Shown: one piece after another, positions 36,321 through 44,860 of the stretch | How the letters are laid out: each line of letters begins with the position of its first letter | Numbering within the stretch: position 1 is the stretch's first letter | Assembly (NCBI RefSeq): GCF_000092045.1 | Contig: NC_007761.1 | Span: forward strand, 3,828,001-3,892,000 | Source: Rhizobium etli CFN 42 | GTDB lineage: Bacteria > Pseudomonadota > Alphaproteobacteria > Rhizobiales > Rhizobiaceae | DNA: 64,000 nucleotides | Direction: 5' to 3' | Position numbers and translations under genes: made by a program | Notes under the pieces: generated by a model | Database searches by the model: none | Told to the model about the DNA's origin: nothing | What the model saw: the letters and a program-made list of their open reading frames with translations, nothing else

Positions 36321-37343
36321 TTACGGCAGATTGTCCTTCAGGAATATGTCGAGGCGGATACGCTCCTGCGCTTCGATGACGGCGAGCCCGTCCGCCTTGG
36401 CCTTCAGCACCCGGATGGCGCTGCGCACCTCATGACCGGCATTCTGATTGAGAATCGCATCAATCGTGTTGTCGATGAGCGCCGCCCGCGTGTGGGCGGT
36501 CAGTTCGTGGGCAATGACTGTCAGCGTCCGGTCGACGGCCTTCTCCTTCAGCGCCCTGATAAGGCCGCGATTTCCGGCGCCGAGACTGTAGACGCCGACA
36601 ATGTCGGCATTCCCAAGTGCCTCGGCGATGAGCATATGGGCGATCTCCGGATCGTCACGCCCTTCCAGAACCGGAAGGATCGCAAGATCGGGAAACTCCT
36701 CTGCCATGACCGAAGTGAACCCTTCCAGCCGCTCGCGATGGTCGCGCACCAGCATGGAGCCGGCGAGCACGGCGATCTTGCCCTTTCGCGGGCCGAGGAA
36801 CCGGCCGAGCAGACGGGCCGCCGTGCGGCCTGCCGCGATATTGTCGACGCCGGCGTAGTGATGGCGCAGCGATCCGGTAAGATCGGACACCAGCGTGACG
36901 ATGGGAAAGCCCGCATGCACCAGCCTGTCCACGACGGCACGCACTTCAGGCGCATCGGTCGCAACCATTGCGATGCCGCAAGGCTTTTCCCTGGAAAGCC
37001 CTTCAAGCACGGCGACGAGAGCCGCGGGATCGAAGGCAGGCACCTCAATGGTGCGAATATCGGTGCGTTCGGCAGGCGAGCGGAGGATCGCCTGCCGGAT
37101 TTCGGCATTGAGCTCATGCATGAAGGTATTGTCACTGGCCGGCAGGATGAACACCAGCGGATAAGTGCGTCCCTTGGCGAGATTGGCGGCGGCGACATCC
37201 CTGACATAACCGAGTTCGCGGATTGCGCTCTCGACTTTCTCCCGCGTGACGTGGCGCACACCAGGACGCTGATTGAGAACCCGGTCGACAGTCGCGAGAC
37301 TGACACCCGCCGCAGCGGCGATATCGTGAACAGTTGGCCTCAT
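36321..37343 (-). CDS. LacI family regulator of xylose genes
   Basis: A 340-residue repressor: HTH 'TVHDIAAAAGVSLATVDRVLN' and an effector domain of the RbsB-like type ('PLVFILPASDNTFMHEL', 'VYSLGAGNRGLIRALKE'). Of two adjacent ATGs, the one at 37343 has GGAGG at better spacing. It heads the xylB-xylA operon and carries an 18-20-base near-perfect dyad 32 bases upstream of its start, so autoregulation with xylose or a close derivative as inducer is likely. Not homologous in layout to AraC-type E. coli XylR. Confidence 0.88.
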   Translation of the reverse strand: MRPTVHDIAAAAGVSLATVDRVLNQRPGVRHVTREKVESAIRELGYVRDVAAANLAKGRTYPLVFILPASDNTFMHELNAEIRQAILRSPAERTDIRTIEVPAFDPAALVAVLEGLSREKPCGIAMVATDAPEVRAVVDRLVHAGFPIVTLVSDLTGSLRHHYAGVDNIAAGRTAARLLGRFLGPRKGKIAVLAGSMLVRDHRERLEGFTSVMAEEFPDLAILPVLEGRDDPEIAHMLIAEALGNADIVGVYSLGAGNRGLIRALKEKAVDRTLTVIAHELTAHTRAALIDNTIDAILNQNAGHEVRSAIRVLKAKADGLAVIEAQERIRLDIFLKDNLP

Positions 37344-37374
37344 CATTCCTCCTGACGAGACCATTAGCGCCAAA

Positions 37375-37394
37375 TTTGATGTACGTAAATCAAA
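37375..37394. promoter_or_regulatory. Candidate operator of the xylose regulator
   Basis: TTTGATGTACGTAAATCAAA is a 20-base dyad with one mismatched pair and a central CG, as in LacI-family operators. It lies just upstream of the regulator-xylB-xylA operon. Confidence 0.6.
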
Positions 37395-37502
37395 AAAAAC
37401 CAGCGGGGCGATCGCGGCATTATTTTTCCCCCATTGGTCCGCTGACGCGGATTCGATGAGCGATCACCCATCTGATGACACGGAGGCTGGAAAACCACAA
37501 CA

Positions 37503-37528
37503 AAAAGGCCCTCCGGAGAGGGCCTTTT
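37503..37528. terminator. Terminator of the efflux pump operon
   Basis: Perfect 11-base arms AAAAGGCCCTC and GAGGGCCTTTT around CGGA, 20 bases after the pump gene's stop on the minus strand. The T-runs at both ends allow action on either strand. Confidence 0.88.
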
Positions 37529-37547
37529 CGAGGGACGGGGCCGGAGG

Positions 37548-39149
37548 TCAGTGGCCGCCGCCACCTCCTCCGCCGCCTTGCGGCGCGGGTTTCTTGATCA
37601 TGGCGACACCGAGGATCATCGCAACAAAAAGCGCGGTCAGGATCAGGAACACATCGCTGAAGGAAAGGATGACTGCCTGCTTGGTGGCGAGGCCAACCAT
37701 CTGTTTGATCGCGACTGAAGTGCCGTCCATGCCATAACTGTTGAAATTGGCGGCCATGTTGTTCATCTGCTCGAGCGCCGCCGGATTGCCCCAGTCCACG
37801 TTCTCCCGCAGCCGCTCGTAATGCACATCTTGCCGGCTGGTGAGCACGGTGTTGATGACCGCGAGACCGACGGCGCCGCCGAGGTTTCTGGTCAGGTTGA
37901 ACAGACCGGACGCGCCGCGGATGCGCGACGGCGGCATCGTGCCAAGCGCGATGTTGTTGATCGGCACCATGCACATCATCAGGCCGAAACCGCGCAGGAT
38001 CTGCGGGATGAAAAGTTCGTAGAAATCCCAATCCGCCGTCAGGTGGATCATGATGTATGTGCCGGCGGCGAAGCTGATGAAACCGATCACCATCATCAGG
38101 CGCAGGTCCATCTTGGTCGACAGCCGCCCGGCGATCGGCGCGGTGAAGAACATCGCAAGCCCGGAGACGAACATCGTCTCGCCGATCATCAGCGAATCAT
38201 AGCCGCGGATACGCCCCAGATAGACTGGGTAGATATAGGTAAGGCCGTAGAGGCCGATGCCCATGACGAAGGAAAAGACCGAGCCGAAGGAGAAATTCCG
38301 GTTCGCAAAGGCCTTCAAGTCGACAACGGGGAACTCCACCGTGAAGGCGCGATAGAAGAAGACGATGGCCGCGGCTCCGGAGGCGACGGCAGCCAGCGCG
38401 ATGGAATTGTCGTTGAACCAATCGTTCGAGTTGCCCTCTTCGAGCACATATTCCAGCGCGCCGAGGAAGACGCCCATCGAGATCAGCCCCCACCAGTCGA
38501 ACTTCTTGAAGAGCGACAGTTCCGGCTTGTCGAAGTCGATGAAGTTCCAGGTAACCAGCGTGACGATGATGCCCGGAACGATATTGACGAGGAACAGCCA
38601 GTGCCAGGAGAAGGCGTGGCTGAGATAGCCGCCGACGGTCGGGCCGATGGTCGGCGCCAGTGTCGCGATCAGGCCGATGATCGGCGAGACGATGCTGCGC
38701 TTCGACGGCGGGAAAATGGTGAAGGCGGCCGCGAACACCGACGGGATCATGCCGCCGCCGATGAACCCCTGGACGGCGCGGTAGACGATCATCTGGTCGA
38801 TATTCGTCGCCGTCGCCGCAAGCGCACTCGCCATGGTGAAGCCGGCGGCCGAGATCGCGAAAAGGTAGCGCGTCGAGATGATACGCGCCAGCGTGCCCGA
38901 AAGCGGGATCATGATCACTTCGGCGATCAGATAGGCCGTCTGCACCCAGCCAATCTCGTCGGAACCGGCCGACAGGCCAGCCTGAATTTCGGCAAGCGAA
39001 GCAGAGACGATCTGGATGTCGAGGATCGACATGAACATGCCGAGCACCATCGCGAAGAAGGCGATGAGCTTCCTCGGATCCATGCGATCACCGGCGTGGG
39101 CGGGCGCTGCCGGAATTGTTACCCCTGTTGCTGTCGCGCTCCCGGCCAT
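37548..39149 (-). CDS. DHA2 (EmrB/QacA) family multidrug efflux MFS transporter
   Basis: A 533-residue inner-membrane drug/proton antiporter with 14 predicted helices. Motifs: 'MSILDIQIVSASLAEIQ' (helix 1, motif D1), 'AYLIAEVIMIPLSGTLAR' and 'VQGFIGGGMIPSVFAA' (motif B region with Arg), 'GPTVGGYLSHAFSWHWLFLVN' (motif C). The C-terminus ends in a run of Gly before His. GGAGGTGG precedes the ATG at 39149. It follows the HlyD-family adaptor by 25 bases, forming an EmrAB-like pump similar to RmrAB of R. etli, which exports flavonoids and other toxic compounds. Confidence 0.9.
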   Translation of the reverse strand: MAGSATATGVTIPAAPAHAGDRMDPRKLIAFFAMVLGMFMSILDIQIVSASLAEIQAGLSAGSDEIGWVQTAYLIAEVIMIPLSGTLARIISTRYLFAISAAGFTMASALAATATNIDQMIVYRAVQGFIGGGMIPSVFAAAFTIFPPSKRSIVSPIIGLIATLAPTIGPTVGGYLSHAFSWHWLFLVNIVPGIIVTLVTWNFIDFDKPELSLFKKFDWWGLISMGVFLGALEYVLEEGNSNDWFNDNSIALAAVASGAAAIVFFYRAFTVEFPVVDLKAFANRNFSFGSVFSFVMGIGLYGLTYIYPVYLGRIRGYDSLMIGETMFVSGLAMFFTAPIAGRLSTKMDLRLMMVIGFISFAAGTYIMIHLTADWDFYELFIPQILRGFGLMMCMVPINNIALGTMPPSRIRGASGLFNLTRNLGGAVGLAVINTVLTSRQDVHYERLRENVDWGNPAALEQMNNMAANFNSYGMDGTSVAIKQMVGLATKQAVILSFSDVFLILTALFVAMILGVAMIKKPAPQGGGGGGGGH

Positions 39150-39174
39150 CGGACCACCTCCGCCTTTTAAAGGC

Positions 39175-40386
39175 TTACTTGTTCGGCGCCGTGCGGGTAT
39201 CGACGTCGACGACGACGCTGAGGCCCGCGCGCAGACGCCCGCTGTCGAGCGCATCCTGCGGCAGCGCGATGCGCACTGGCACGCGCTGGATCACCTTGGT
39301 GAAGTTGCCCGTGGCATTTTCCGGCGGCAGCAGCGAAAAGACCGAGCCCGAGGCCGGCGAGATCGATTCGACGGTACCGACGATCGGATGATCGTCATAG
39401 GCATCAACATGGACGTTGACCTTCGAGCCGGCAACGAGATGCTGAATCTGCGTTTCCTTGAAATTGGCGTCGATATAGAGCTGGCGCACCGGAACGAGCG
39501 CCATCAGGCGCTGGCCGGGCGAGACCAGATCGCCTTCCTGGACGGAACGATTGCCGACGATGCCGTCATAGGGCGCCTTGAGCACGGTGAAGGAGAGGTC
39601 GCGGGCGGCCTTGTCGCGCTGGATTTCCAGCGTGCGAACGGAACCTTCCGCTTCCCTGCGCTGGGCTTCGAGAATGGCGATATTGGCCTGCGCCGCCACG
39701 ATATTGGCGTCGCCGCCGGCAAGATTGGCCTTGGCCTGATCGAGTGCGGTATTGGCATCATCGAGGTCCGCGGTGGTGCCGACCGACTTTGCCTGCAGGT
39801 CGCTCTGGCGCTTCTGCTTGATTTCCGCGCCACGAACCGTGGCTTCGAGGGCAGTCTTCTGGGCCTGGGCCTGCACGAGGCTCGCCTTGGCGCCTTCAAT
39901 CTGCGCATCAATGCGGCTTAGCGAAAGCTGCTCGGTCGCGATCTGGGCATTCGCCTGATCGAGGGCATTCTGGTAGTCGCCGTTATCAAGGGTAGCGAGA
40001 ACGTCGCCCGCCTTGACTTCCTGGTTGGCGACAACATTCACCTTCGCGACATAGCCGGTAACCTTCGGCGAGATGGTCGCGATATCGCCTTCGATATAGG
40101 CGTCGTCGGTCGACACCATGAACCGGCCGTTCGTCCACCATTCGTATCCATACCAGCCGCCGCCCGCAAGCAGGGCAAGCACGACGATCGGCAGCACCGG
40201 GCTGCGGCGCTTCTTCGCCGCAGGAGGAGCAAGCGGGGCTTGGGCCGGCGCCGCCTGTGCGGGAGCAGCCGGCTTTTCCAGGACTTCCGCCGTCGGCGCC
40301 TCGGCAACGACTGCGACCTTTGCCTCTTCGGCCTCGGCGTTTTCGCTGACGATACGCGCGACGTTGCTCTTCTGATTGCTCGACAT
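39175..40386 (-). CDS. HlyD/EmrA family membrane fusion protein
   Basis: The periplasmic adaptor of the pump, 403 residues: a charged cytosolic N-terminus with Ala/Pro-rich segment (to ~60), one transmembrane helix ('VLPIVVLALLAGGGWYGYEWW', split here across residues ~66-86), a barrel-sandwich/lipoyl half ('TISPKVTGYVAKVNVVANQ'), a long coiled-coil hairpin (~140-250) and the second half ('LSFTVLKAPYDGIVGN'). The ATG at 40386 is chosen over a GTG two codons upstream. Divergent from the TetR gene, with shared operators. Confidence 0.9.
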   Translation of the reverse strand: MSSNQKSNVARIVSENAEAEEAKVAVVAEAPTAEVLEKPAAPAQAAPAQAPLAPPAAKKRRSPVLPIVVLALLAGGGWYGYEWWTNGRFMVSTDDAYIEGDIATISPKVTGYVAKVNVVANQEVKAGDVLATLDNGDYQNALDQANAQIATEQLSLSRIDAQIEGAKASLVQAQAQKTALEATVRGAEIKQKRQSDLQAKSVGTTADLDDANTALDQAKANLAGGDANIVAAQANIAILEAQRREAEGSVRTLEIQRDKAARDLSFTVLKAPYDGIVGNRSVQEGDLVSPGQRLMALVPVRQLYIDANFKETQIQHLVAGSKVNVHVDAYDDHPIVGTVESISPASGSVFSLLPPENATGNFTKVIQRVPVRIALPQDALDSGRLRAGLSVVVDVDTRTAPNK

Positions 40387-40417
40387 GGCCACTTTACCGA
40401 TCTTGGAGTAATAATCG

Positions 40418-40439
40418 AACTGAACGGTTCGGTTCAGTT
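40418..40439. promoter_or_regulatory. TetR-type operator 1 of efflux pump
   Basis: Arms AACTGAAC and GTTCAGTT, exact complements, around GGTTCG. It touches the -35 box of the tetR-side promoter and lies next to the -10 box of the pump promoter, so binding would block both. Confidence 0.7.
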
Positions 40440-40466
40440 GACATAAACCTGTTTTATCGTCATATC
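40438..40466 (+). promoter_or_regulatory. Promoter of tetR-type gene
   Basis: TTGACA (40438-40443), 17-base spacer, CATATC (40461-40466); good sigma-70-type match about 70 bases before the gene. Confidence 0.6.
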
Positions 40467-40468
40467 AA
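40440..40468 (-). promoter_or_regulatory. Promoter of efflux pump operon
   Basis: On the minus strand TTGATA (40468-40463), 17-base spacer, TATGTC (40445-40440). It overlaps the opposite promoter almost completely, so only one polymerase can occupy the region at a time. Confidence 0.5.
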
Positions 40469-40476
40469 GATGTATA

Positions 40477-40490
40477 GAACCAATCGGTTC
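40477..40490. promoter_or_regulatory. TetR-type operator 2 of efflux pump
   Basis: GAACCAATCGGTTC, a dyad with 5-base arms sharing the GGTTC element of operator 1, on the other side of the promoters. Confidence 0.45.
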
Positions 40491-40537
40491 GATTTCTTTT
40501 AAGGAAAATGCGAAACCGTAAACACGGTTAAGGAGAC

Positions 40538-41218
40538 ATGACGTTAAAACCCGACCACGCCGCCGTGTTCAGTCCTCCCGCCGCCGGGGGCCGATTTGCT
40601 GCGGGCGAAGATCCGGCCAAGCGCCAGCAAATTCTCGCCGGCGCCAAGCGCGTCTTCATGAAGATGGGCTTCGACGCCGCCAGCATGAACGACGTGACGC
40701 GCGAGGCCGGAGTCTCCAAGGGAACGCTCTACGTCTATTTCACCAACAAGGAAGAGCTGTTTTCGGCGATGATCGAAACCGAGCGCGCCGCTTTCATGGC
40801 AGCGGTGCGCACGGCGCTTGCCGAGCATGACAACCCCGAATCCGGCCTGTACGAATTCGGCATGAGCTTCGTCACCCACATGACCGATGAAAAGGTCATC
40901 AGCGCAATGCGCACCGTTCTCGGCGTTCGCGACCGCATGCCGGCGCTCTGTCAACGCTTCTTCAAAGGCCCGGTAAACCTGCGCACCATCATGCGCGACT
41001 TTTTGGAACAGCATGTCGCCGAAGGCCGGCTCGAGATCGACGACATCGATCTTGCCGCCGGCCAGTTTCTCGATCTTGCCAGCGGCAGTTTCTTCAAGCT
41101 CCGCCTATTCGGCAGCATGGAAGAACCGCCGACTCGCGAGGAAATCGACCGCGTCATCCGCGGTGCGATCAAGGTCTTCATGGCAGCCTACGGCGTGCGC
41201 CGGCACGAGACCGCCTAA
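40538..41218 (+). CDS. TetR family regulator of the efflux pump
   Basis: A 226-residue repressor with a ~25-residue N-terminal extension, then the TetR HTH ('RQQILAGAKRVFMKMGFDAASMNDVTREAGVSKGTLYVYF') and a helical ligand-binding domain of the AefR/RmrR-like group. AAGGAG lies close to the ATG. It is divergent from the emrAB-like genes with two operators between, so it should repress the pump and be released by pump substrates, as known for rhizobial homologues. Confidence 0.88.
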   Translation: MTLKPDHAAVFSPPAAGGRFAAGEDPAKRQQILAGAKRVFMKMGFDAASMNDVTREAGVSKGTLYVYFTNKEELFSAMIETERAAFMAAVRTALAEHDNPESGLYEFGMSFVTHMTDEKVISAMRTVLGVRDRMPALCQRFFKGPVNLRTIMRDFLEQHVAEGRLEIDDIDLAAGQFLDLASGSFFKLRLFGSMEEPPTREEIDRVIRGAIKVFMAAYGVRRHETA

Positions 41219-41324
41219 CCCCGCATCCTTGACTGCCGTTCTCCTTCGGCCAAAACTCCGCAAGAACGATCAAACCCGGCTGCCGGCTTTTCTCTAAGAA
41301 GAAGCCGCAACCAGGGGAATGAAG

Positions 41325-42161
41325 ATGAACGCCATCGCACGGGCGATCTGGTTCATAGAGAGCCATTTCGAAAGCGATATATCGCTGGAAGAGATATCGG
41401 AAGCAGCCGGATTGTCGCGCTATCATCTGTCGCGCGTCTTCGGGCTCGTCACCGGCCACTCTATCAGCAGCTACGTGAGAGGACGGCGCCTCAGCCGCGC
41501 CGTGCCTGCATTGGTCAGCGGCTCATCCACCATCCTCGAGGTTGCGCTTTGCGCGGGCTACGGCTCGCACGAAGCTTTCACCCGTGCCTTCCGCGACCAG
41601 TTCGGCATGACGCCGGATGCGGTGCGCAGACAGGCACACGCCCGCAACCTTGTTTTACTGGAGCCGATCCGAATGGATACCGACCACCTCAACGACCTCG
41701 AACCACCCCGTTTCGAGACCCTTCAACCAATGCTCTTTGCCGGCCTGCAGGAGACCTACCCTTATGGCGACAACGCCGCCATTCCCTCGCTTTGGCAGAA
41801 GTTCAATACCCACTTCGGACATATTCCCGGCCAGAAAGGCAATGTCGCCTATGGCATCTGCAGGCATATCGGCGAGGAGGAGAAATTCCGCTACATGGCC
41901 GCAGCCGAAATTTCCGATGCCAGCGACCTGCCCGCGGATTTTACGACGCTTAAGATTGCGGGACAGCGCTACGCCGTCTTCACCCATCGCGGCCATATCT
42001 CCGGCATTTCGCTGACCATGCACCGGATTTTCGGCACATGGTGGCCAACGTCAGGCCTGGAACATGGCGAGACACCTGACATGCTCGAACGTTACGACGA
42101 GCGCTTCGATCCTTATACCGGCATGGGCATCACCGAAATCTGGCTGCCGATTAGAGCATGA
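41325..42161 (+). CDS. AraC family regulator with GyrI-like effector domain
   Basis: A 278-residue regulator with an N-terminal double HTH AraC domain ('ISLEEISEAAGLSRYHLSRVFGLVTGHSISSYVRGRRLS', 'VALCAGYGSHEAFTRAFRDQFGMTP', residues ~18-105) and a C-terminal GyrI-like/BacR-type small-molecule domain. This is the Rob/MarA-like order used in toxic-compound sensing. The ATG at 41325 has AGGGG at seven bases; one at 41319 is too close. The last codons and the stop lie inside a mosaic repeat, so the original C-terminus may have been replaced. Confidence 0.88.
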   Translation: MNAIARAIWFIESHFESDISLEEISEAAGLSRYHLSRVFGLVTGHSISSYVRGRRLSRAVPALVSGSSTILEVALCAGYGSHEAFTRAFRDQFGMTPDAVRRQAHARNLVLLEPIRMDTDHLNDLEPPRFETLQPMLFAGLQETYPYGDNAAIPSLWQKFNTHFGHIPGQKGNVAYGICRHIGEEEKFRYMAAAEISDASDLPADFTTLKIAGQRYAVFTHRGHISGISLTMHRIFGTWWPTSGLEHGETPDMLERYDERFDPYTGMGITEIWLPIRA

Positions 42162-42265
42162 TGCCGAAAGGTGTGAGCGGTTTTCGGACAACATCATGCT
42201 CCAACTCTTTAATTTAGAACGGGATTCAAACTTAAGCTCGACCGGCCTTAAATCATCCTGTTCTA
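42154..42265. repeat. Rhizobial intergenic mosaic palindromic element
   Basis: Two modules. The first has exact arms GAGCATGATG (42154-42163) and CATCATGCTC (42192-42201), with inner arms CCGAAA/TTTCGG. The second has TAGAAC (42215-42220) and GTTCTA (42260-42265). This is a well-known type of repeat in Rhizobium and relatives. Its left end contains the stop codon of the AraC-type gene. Confidence 0.85.
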
Positions 42266-42379
42266 GGGAATAAAAGTCATATCAGTTTCGTATACCGGCT
42301 TGTGGCGCTTGTCTGGCAGGCAGGCGCCATTACATTGCGCGCGTCGTTTCATCATGTGACGCAAAGAGGGTATAGGCTG

Positions 42380-43129
42380 ATGCAGGAAATCATGACGCTT
42401 ATTCAGGACCCGGCCGCCTGGGTGGCGCTCATCACACTGGTGGTGATGGAGGTCGTTCTCGGTATCGACAACCTGATCTTCATTTCCATTCTCACCAACA
42501 AACTGCCGCCCGAGCATCGCGAGAAAGCCCGCCGGATCGGCATCGGCCTTGCCCTCGTCATGCGCCTGGCGCTGCTCGGCACCGTCGCCTGGATCGTGCA
42601 GCTGACCGAACCGCTGTTTACGGCCTTCGGACACGGCTTCTCCTGGAAGGACCTGATCCTGATCGCCGGCGGCCTGTTCCTCGTCTGGAAAGCCACCAAG
42701 GAAATTCACCACACGGTCGACCCGGTGGATCATCAGGAGGATTTCATCGCGAAGTCCGTCACGACGGGCTTTGCATCGGCCATCGGCCAGATCCTGCTGC
42801 TTGACCTGGTCTTCTCCGTCGACAGCATCATCACCGCCGTCGGCATGACGCCGCATCTGCCGATCATGGTGATCGCCGTCGTCGCCGCGGTGACCGTCAT
42901 GCTGGTTGCCGCGACCCCGCTCGCCAACTTCATCGAGAGAAATCCGACGATCGTCATGCTGGCGCTAGCCTTCCTGCTGATGATCGGCACGACGCTGATC
43001 GCCGAAGGCATGGGTTTCCATGTGCCGAAGGGTTACGTCTACGCCGCCATGGCCTTCTCGGCGCTGGTCGAGGTGCTGAACATGTTCGCACGCAACGCCC
43101 GCAAGCGGAAACGCGAAGGCGCGCATTGA
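42380..43129 (+). CDS. TerC family integral membrane protein
   Basis: A 249-residue membrane protein with seven predicted helices. Family hallmarks with acidic residues inside helices are present: '[18 protein letters not shown]' (~22-39) and '[18 protein letters not shown]' (~145-162). TerC relatives export manganese or load it into secreted enzymes, and some give tellurite resistance. The ATG at 42380 follows AGAGGG at a slightly long distance; upstream frame extension lacks hydrophobic pattern. No yybP-ykoY-like leader is evident. Monocistronic. Confidence 0.88.
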   Translation: MQEIMTLIQDPAAWVALITLVVMEVVLGIDNLIFISILTNKLPPEHREKARRIGIGLALVMRLALLGTVAWIVQLTEPLFTAFGHGFSWKDLILIAGGLFLVWKATKEIHHTVDPVDHQEDFIAKSVTTGFASAIGQILLLDLVFSVDSIITAVGMTPHLPIMVIAVVAAVTVMLVAATPLANFIERNPTIVMLALAFLLMIGTTLIAEGMGFHVPKGYVYAAMAFSALVEVLNMFARNARKRKREGAH

Positions 43130-43371
43130 GGCTGATACGGGAGGGCGCGTCGCATTGGCGCACCCTCTCAGCGCCGGCAAGCCGTTGCCGACGCGGTTTT
43201 TCTTGACGCGCCCGGTTGAATATGGCCTAAGGCCAGCCGAACGGACGATCGGCGGATGGTGCGGGCGAATGCCCTTTTTCGGCCGGTTTGCCGATGAAGA
43301 TATCTGCATCCTTCCGGCCGAACCTCGCTTTCCCGTGAAAGCAGTCCGGCATTCATTGATGGGCACATACA

Positions 43372-44838
43372 ATGACAAATTCCGGGACAGCTTCCGGCGT
43401 CCGCGTCCGCATCGCTCCCTCGCCGACCGGCGAGCCGCATGTCGGCACCGCTTACATCGCTCTCTTCAACTATCTCTTTGCCAAGAAGCACGGCGGCGAG
43501 TTCATTCTGCGCATCGAGGACACCGATGCGACGCGCTCGACGCCGGAATTCGAGACGAAGGTCCTGGATGCGCTGAAATGGTGCGGGCTGGAATGGAAGG
43601 AAGGCCCCGATATCGGCGGTCCCTACGGCCCCTATCGCCAGTCCGACCGCAAGCCGATGTACCAGCCCTATGCTCAGGAACTGCTGGACAAGGGTCATGC
43701 CTTCCGCTGTTTCTGCACGCCAGCGCGCCTCGAACAGATGCGCGAGACGCAGCGCGCCGCCGGCAAGCCGCCGAAATACGACGGCCTCTGCCTCAATCTG
43801 ACGGCCGAGGAAGTCACCGCGCGCATGGCAGCCGGCGAGACGACCGTCATCCGCATGAAGATCCCTGCCGAAGGCTCCTGCGACTTTACTGACGGCGTCT
43901 ATGGCGATGTCTCCATCCCGTGGGATTCCGTCGACATGCAGGTGCTGATCAAGGCCGACGGCATGCCGACCTATCACATGGCCAACGTCATCGACGACCA
44001 TCTGATGAAGATCACCCATGTGGCGCGCGGCGAGGAATGGCTGGCTTCTGTGCCCAAGCACATCCTGCTCTATCGCTATTTCGGCTGGGAGCAGCCGGTC
44101 TTCATGCATTTGTCGCTGATGCGCAACGCCGACAAATCGAAGCTGTCGAAGCGCAAGAACCCAACCTCAATCTCGTACTATTCCGCGCTTGGTTATATCC
44201 CCGAAGCGCTGATGAATTTCCTCGGCCTGTTCTTCATGCAGATCGCCGAGGGCGAAGAGCTTCTGACGATGGAAGAACTGTCCGAAAAGTTCGATCCGGA
44301 CAATCTCTCCAAAGCAGGCGCGATCTTCGATATCCAGAAGCTCGATTGGCTGAACGGCCGCTGGATCCGTGAAAAGCTCTCCGAAGAGGAATTCCGCGCG
44401 CGCGTACTGACTTGGGCGATGGAAAACGACCGCCTGATGGCGGGTCTACGCCTGTCGCAAACGCGCATTTCCAAGCTCGGCGAGCTACCCGATCTCGCCA
44501 GCTTCCTGCTGAAGTCAGATCTCGGCCTGCAGCCCTCCGACTTCGCCAAGATCAAATCACCGCCGGAAGAGATCCTGGAGATCCTCAACACTGTCCAGCC
44601 GGACCTCGAAAAGATCCTGGAATGGAATGTCGAAACGATCGAGGCGGAGCTGCGCGCCGTGGCTGATCGCTTGGGCAAGAAGCTGAAGGTCGTGGTGGCA
44701 CCGCTCTTCGTCGCCGTCTCCGGCTCGTCGCGTTCGCTGCCGCTCTTCGATTCCATGGCGCTCCTCGGCCGCTCTGTCGTGCGCCAGCGCCTGAAGCTCG
44801 CGGCCCAGGCGGTCGCCGCCCTCGTCGGCTCGAAGTAA
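43372..44838 (+). CDS. gltX: Glutamyl-tRNA synthetase
   Basis: Charges tRNA with glutamate in the cytosol. The 488-residue class-I synthetase has the HIGH-type motif 'PSPTGEPHVGT' (17-26), the KMSKS-type motif 'KLSKRKNP' near residue 260, and a helical anticodon-binding C-terminal half. Alphaproteobacteria often carry two gltX genes, one charging tRNA-Glu and one also tRNA-Gln; which this is cannot be told from sequence alone. It precedes lysS by 22 bases on the same strand. Confidence 0.95.
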   Translation: MTNSGTASGVRVRIAPSPTGEPHVGTAYIALFNYLFAKKHGGEFILRIEDTDATRSTPEFETKVLDALKWCGLEWKEGPDIGGPYGPYRQSDRKPMYQPYAQELLDKGHAFRCFCTPARLEQMRETQRAAGKPPKYDGLCLNLTAEEVTARMAAGETTVIRMKIPAEGSCDFTDGVYGDVSIPWDSVDMQVLIKADGMPTYHMANVIDDHLMKITHVARGEEWLASVPKHILLYRYFGWEQPVFMHLSLMRNADKSKLSKRKNPTSISYYSALGYIPEALMNFLGLFFMQIAEGEELLTMEELSEKFDPDNLSKAGAIFDIQKLDWLNGRWIREKLSEEEFRARVLTWAMENDRLMAGLRLSQTRISKLGELPDLASFLLKSDLGLQPSDFAKIKSPPEEILEILNTVQPDLEKILEWNVETIEAELRAVADRLGKKLKVVVAPLFVAVSGSSRSLPLFDSMALLGRSVVRQRLKLAAQAVAALVGSK

Positions 44839-44860
44839 GAATAGTCAGAGGATTTCGACA

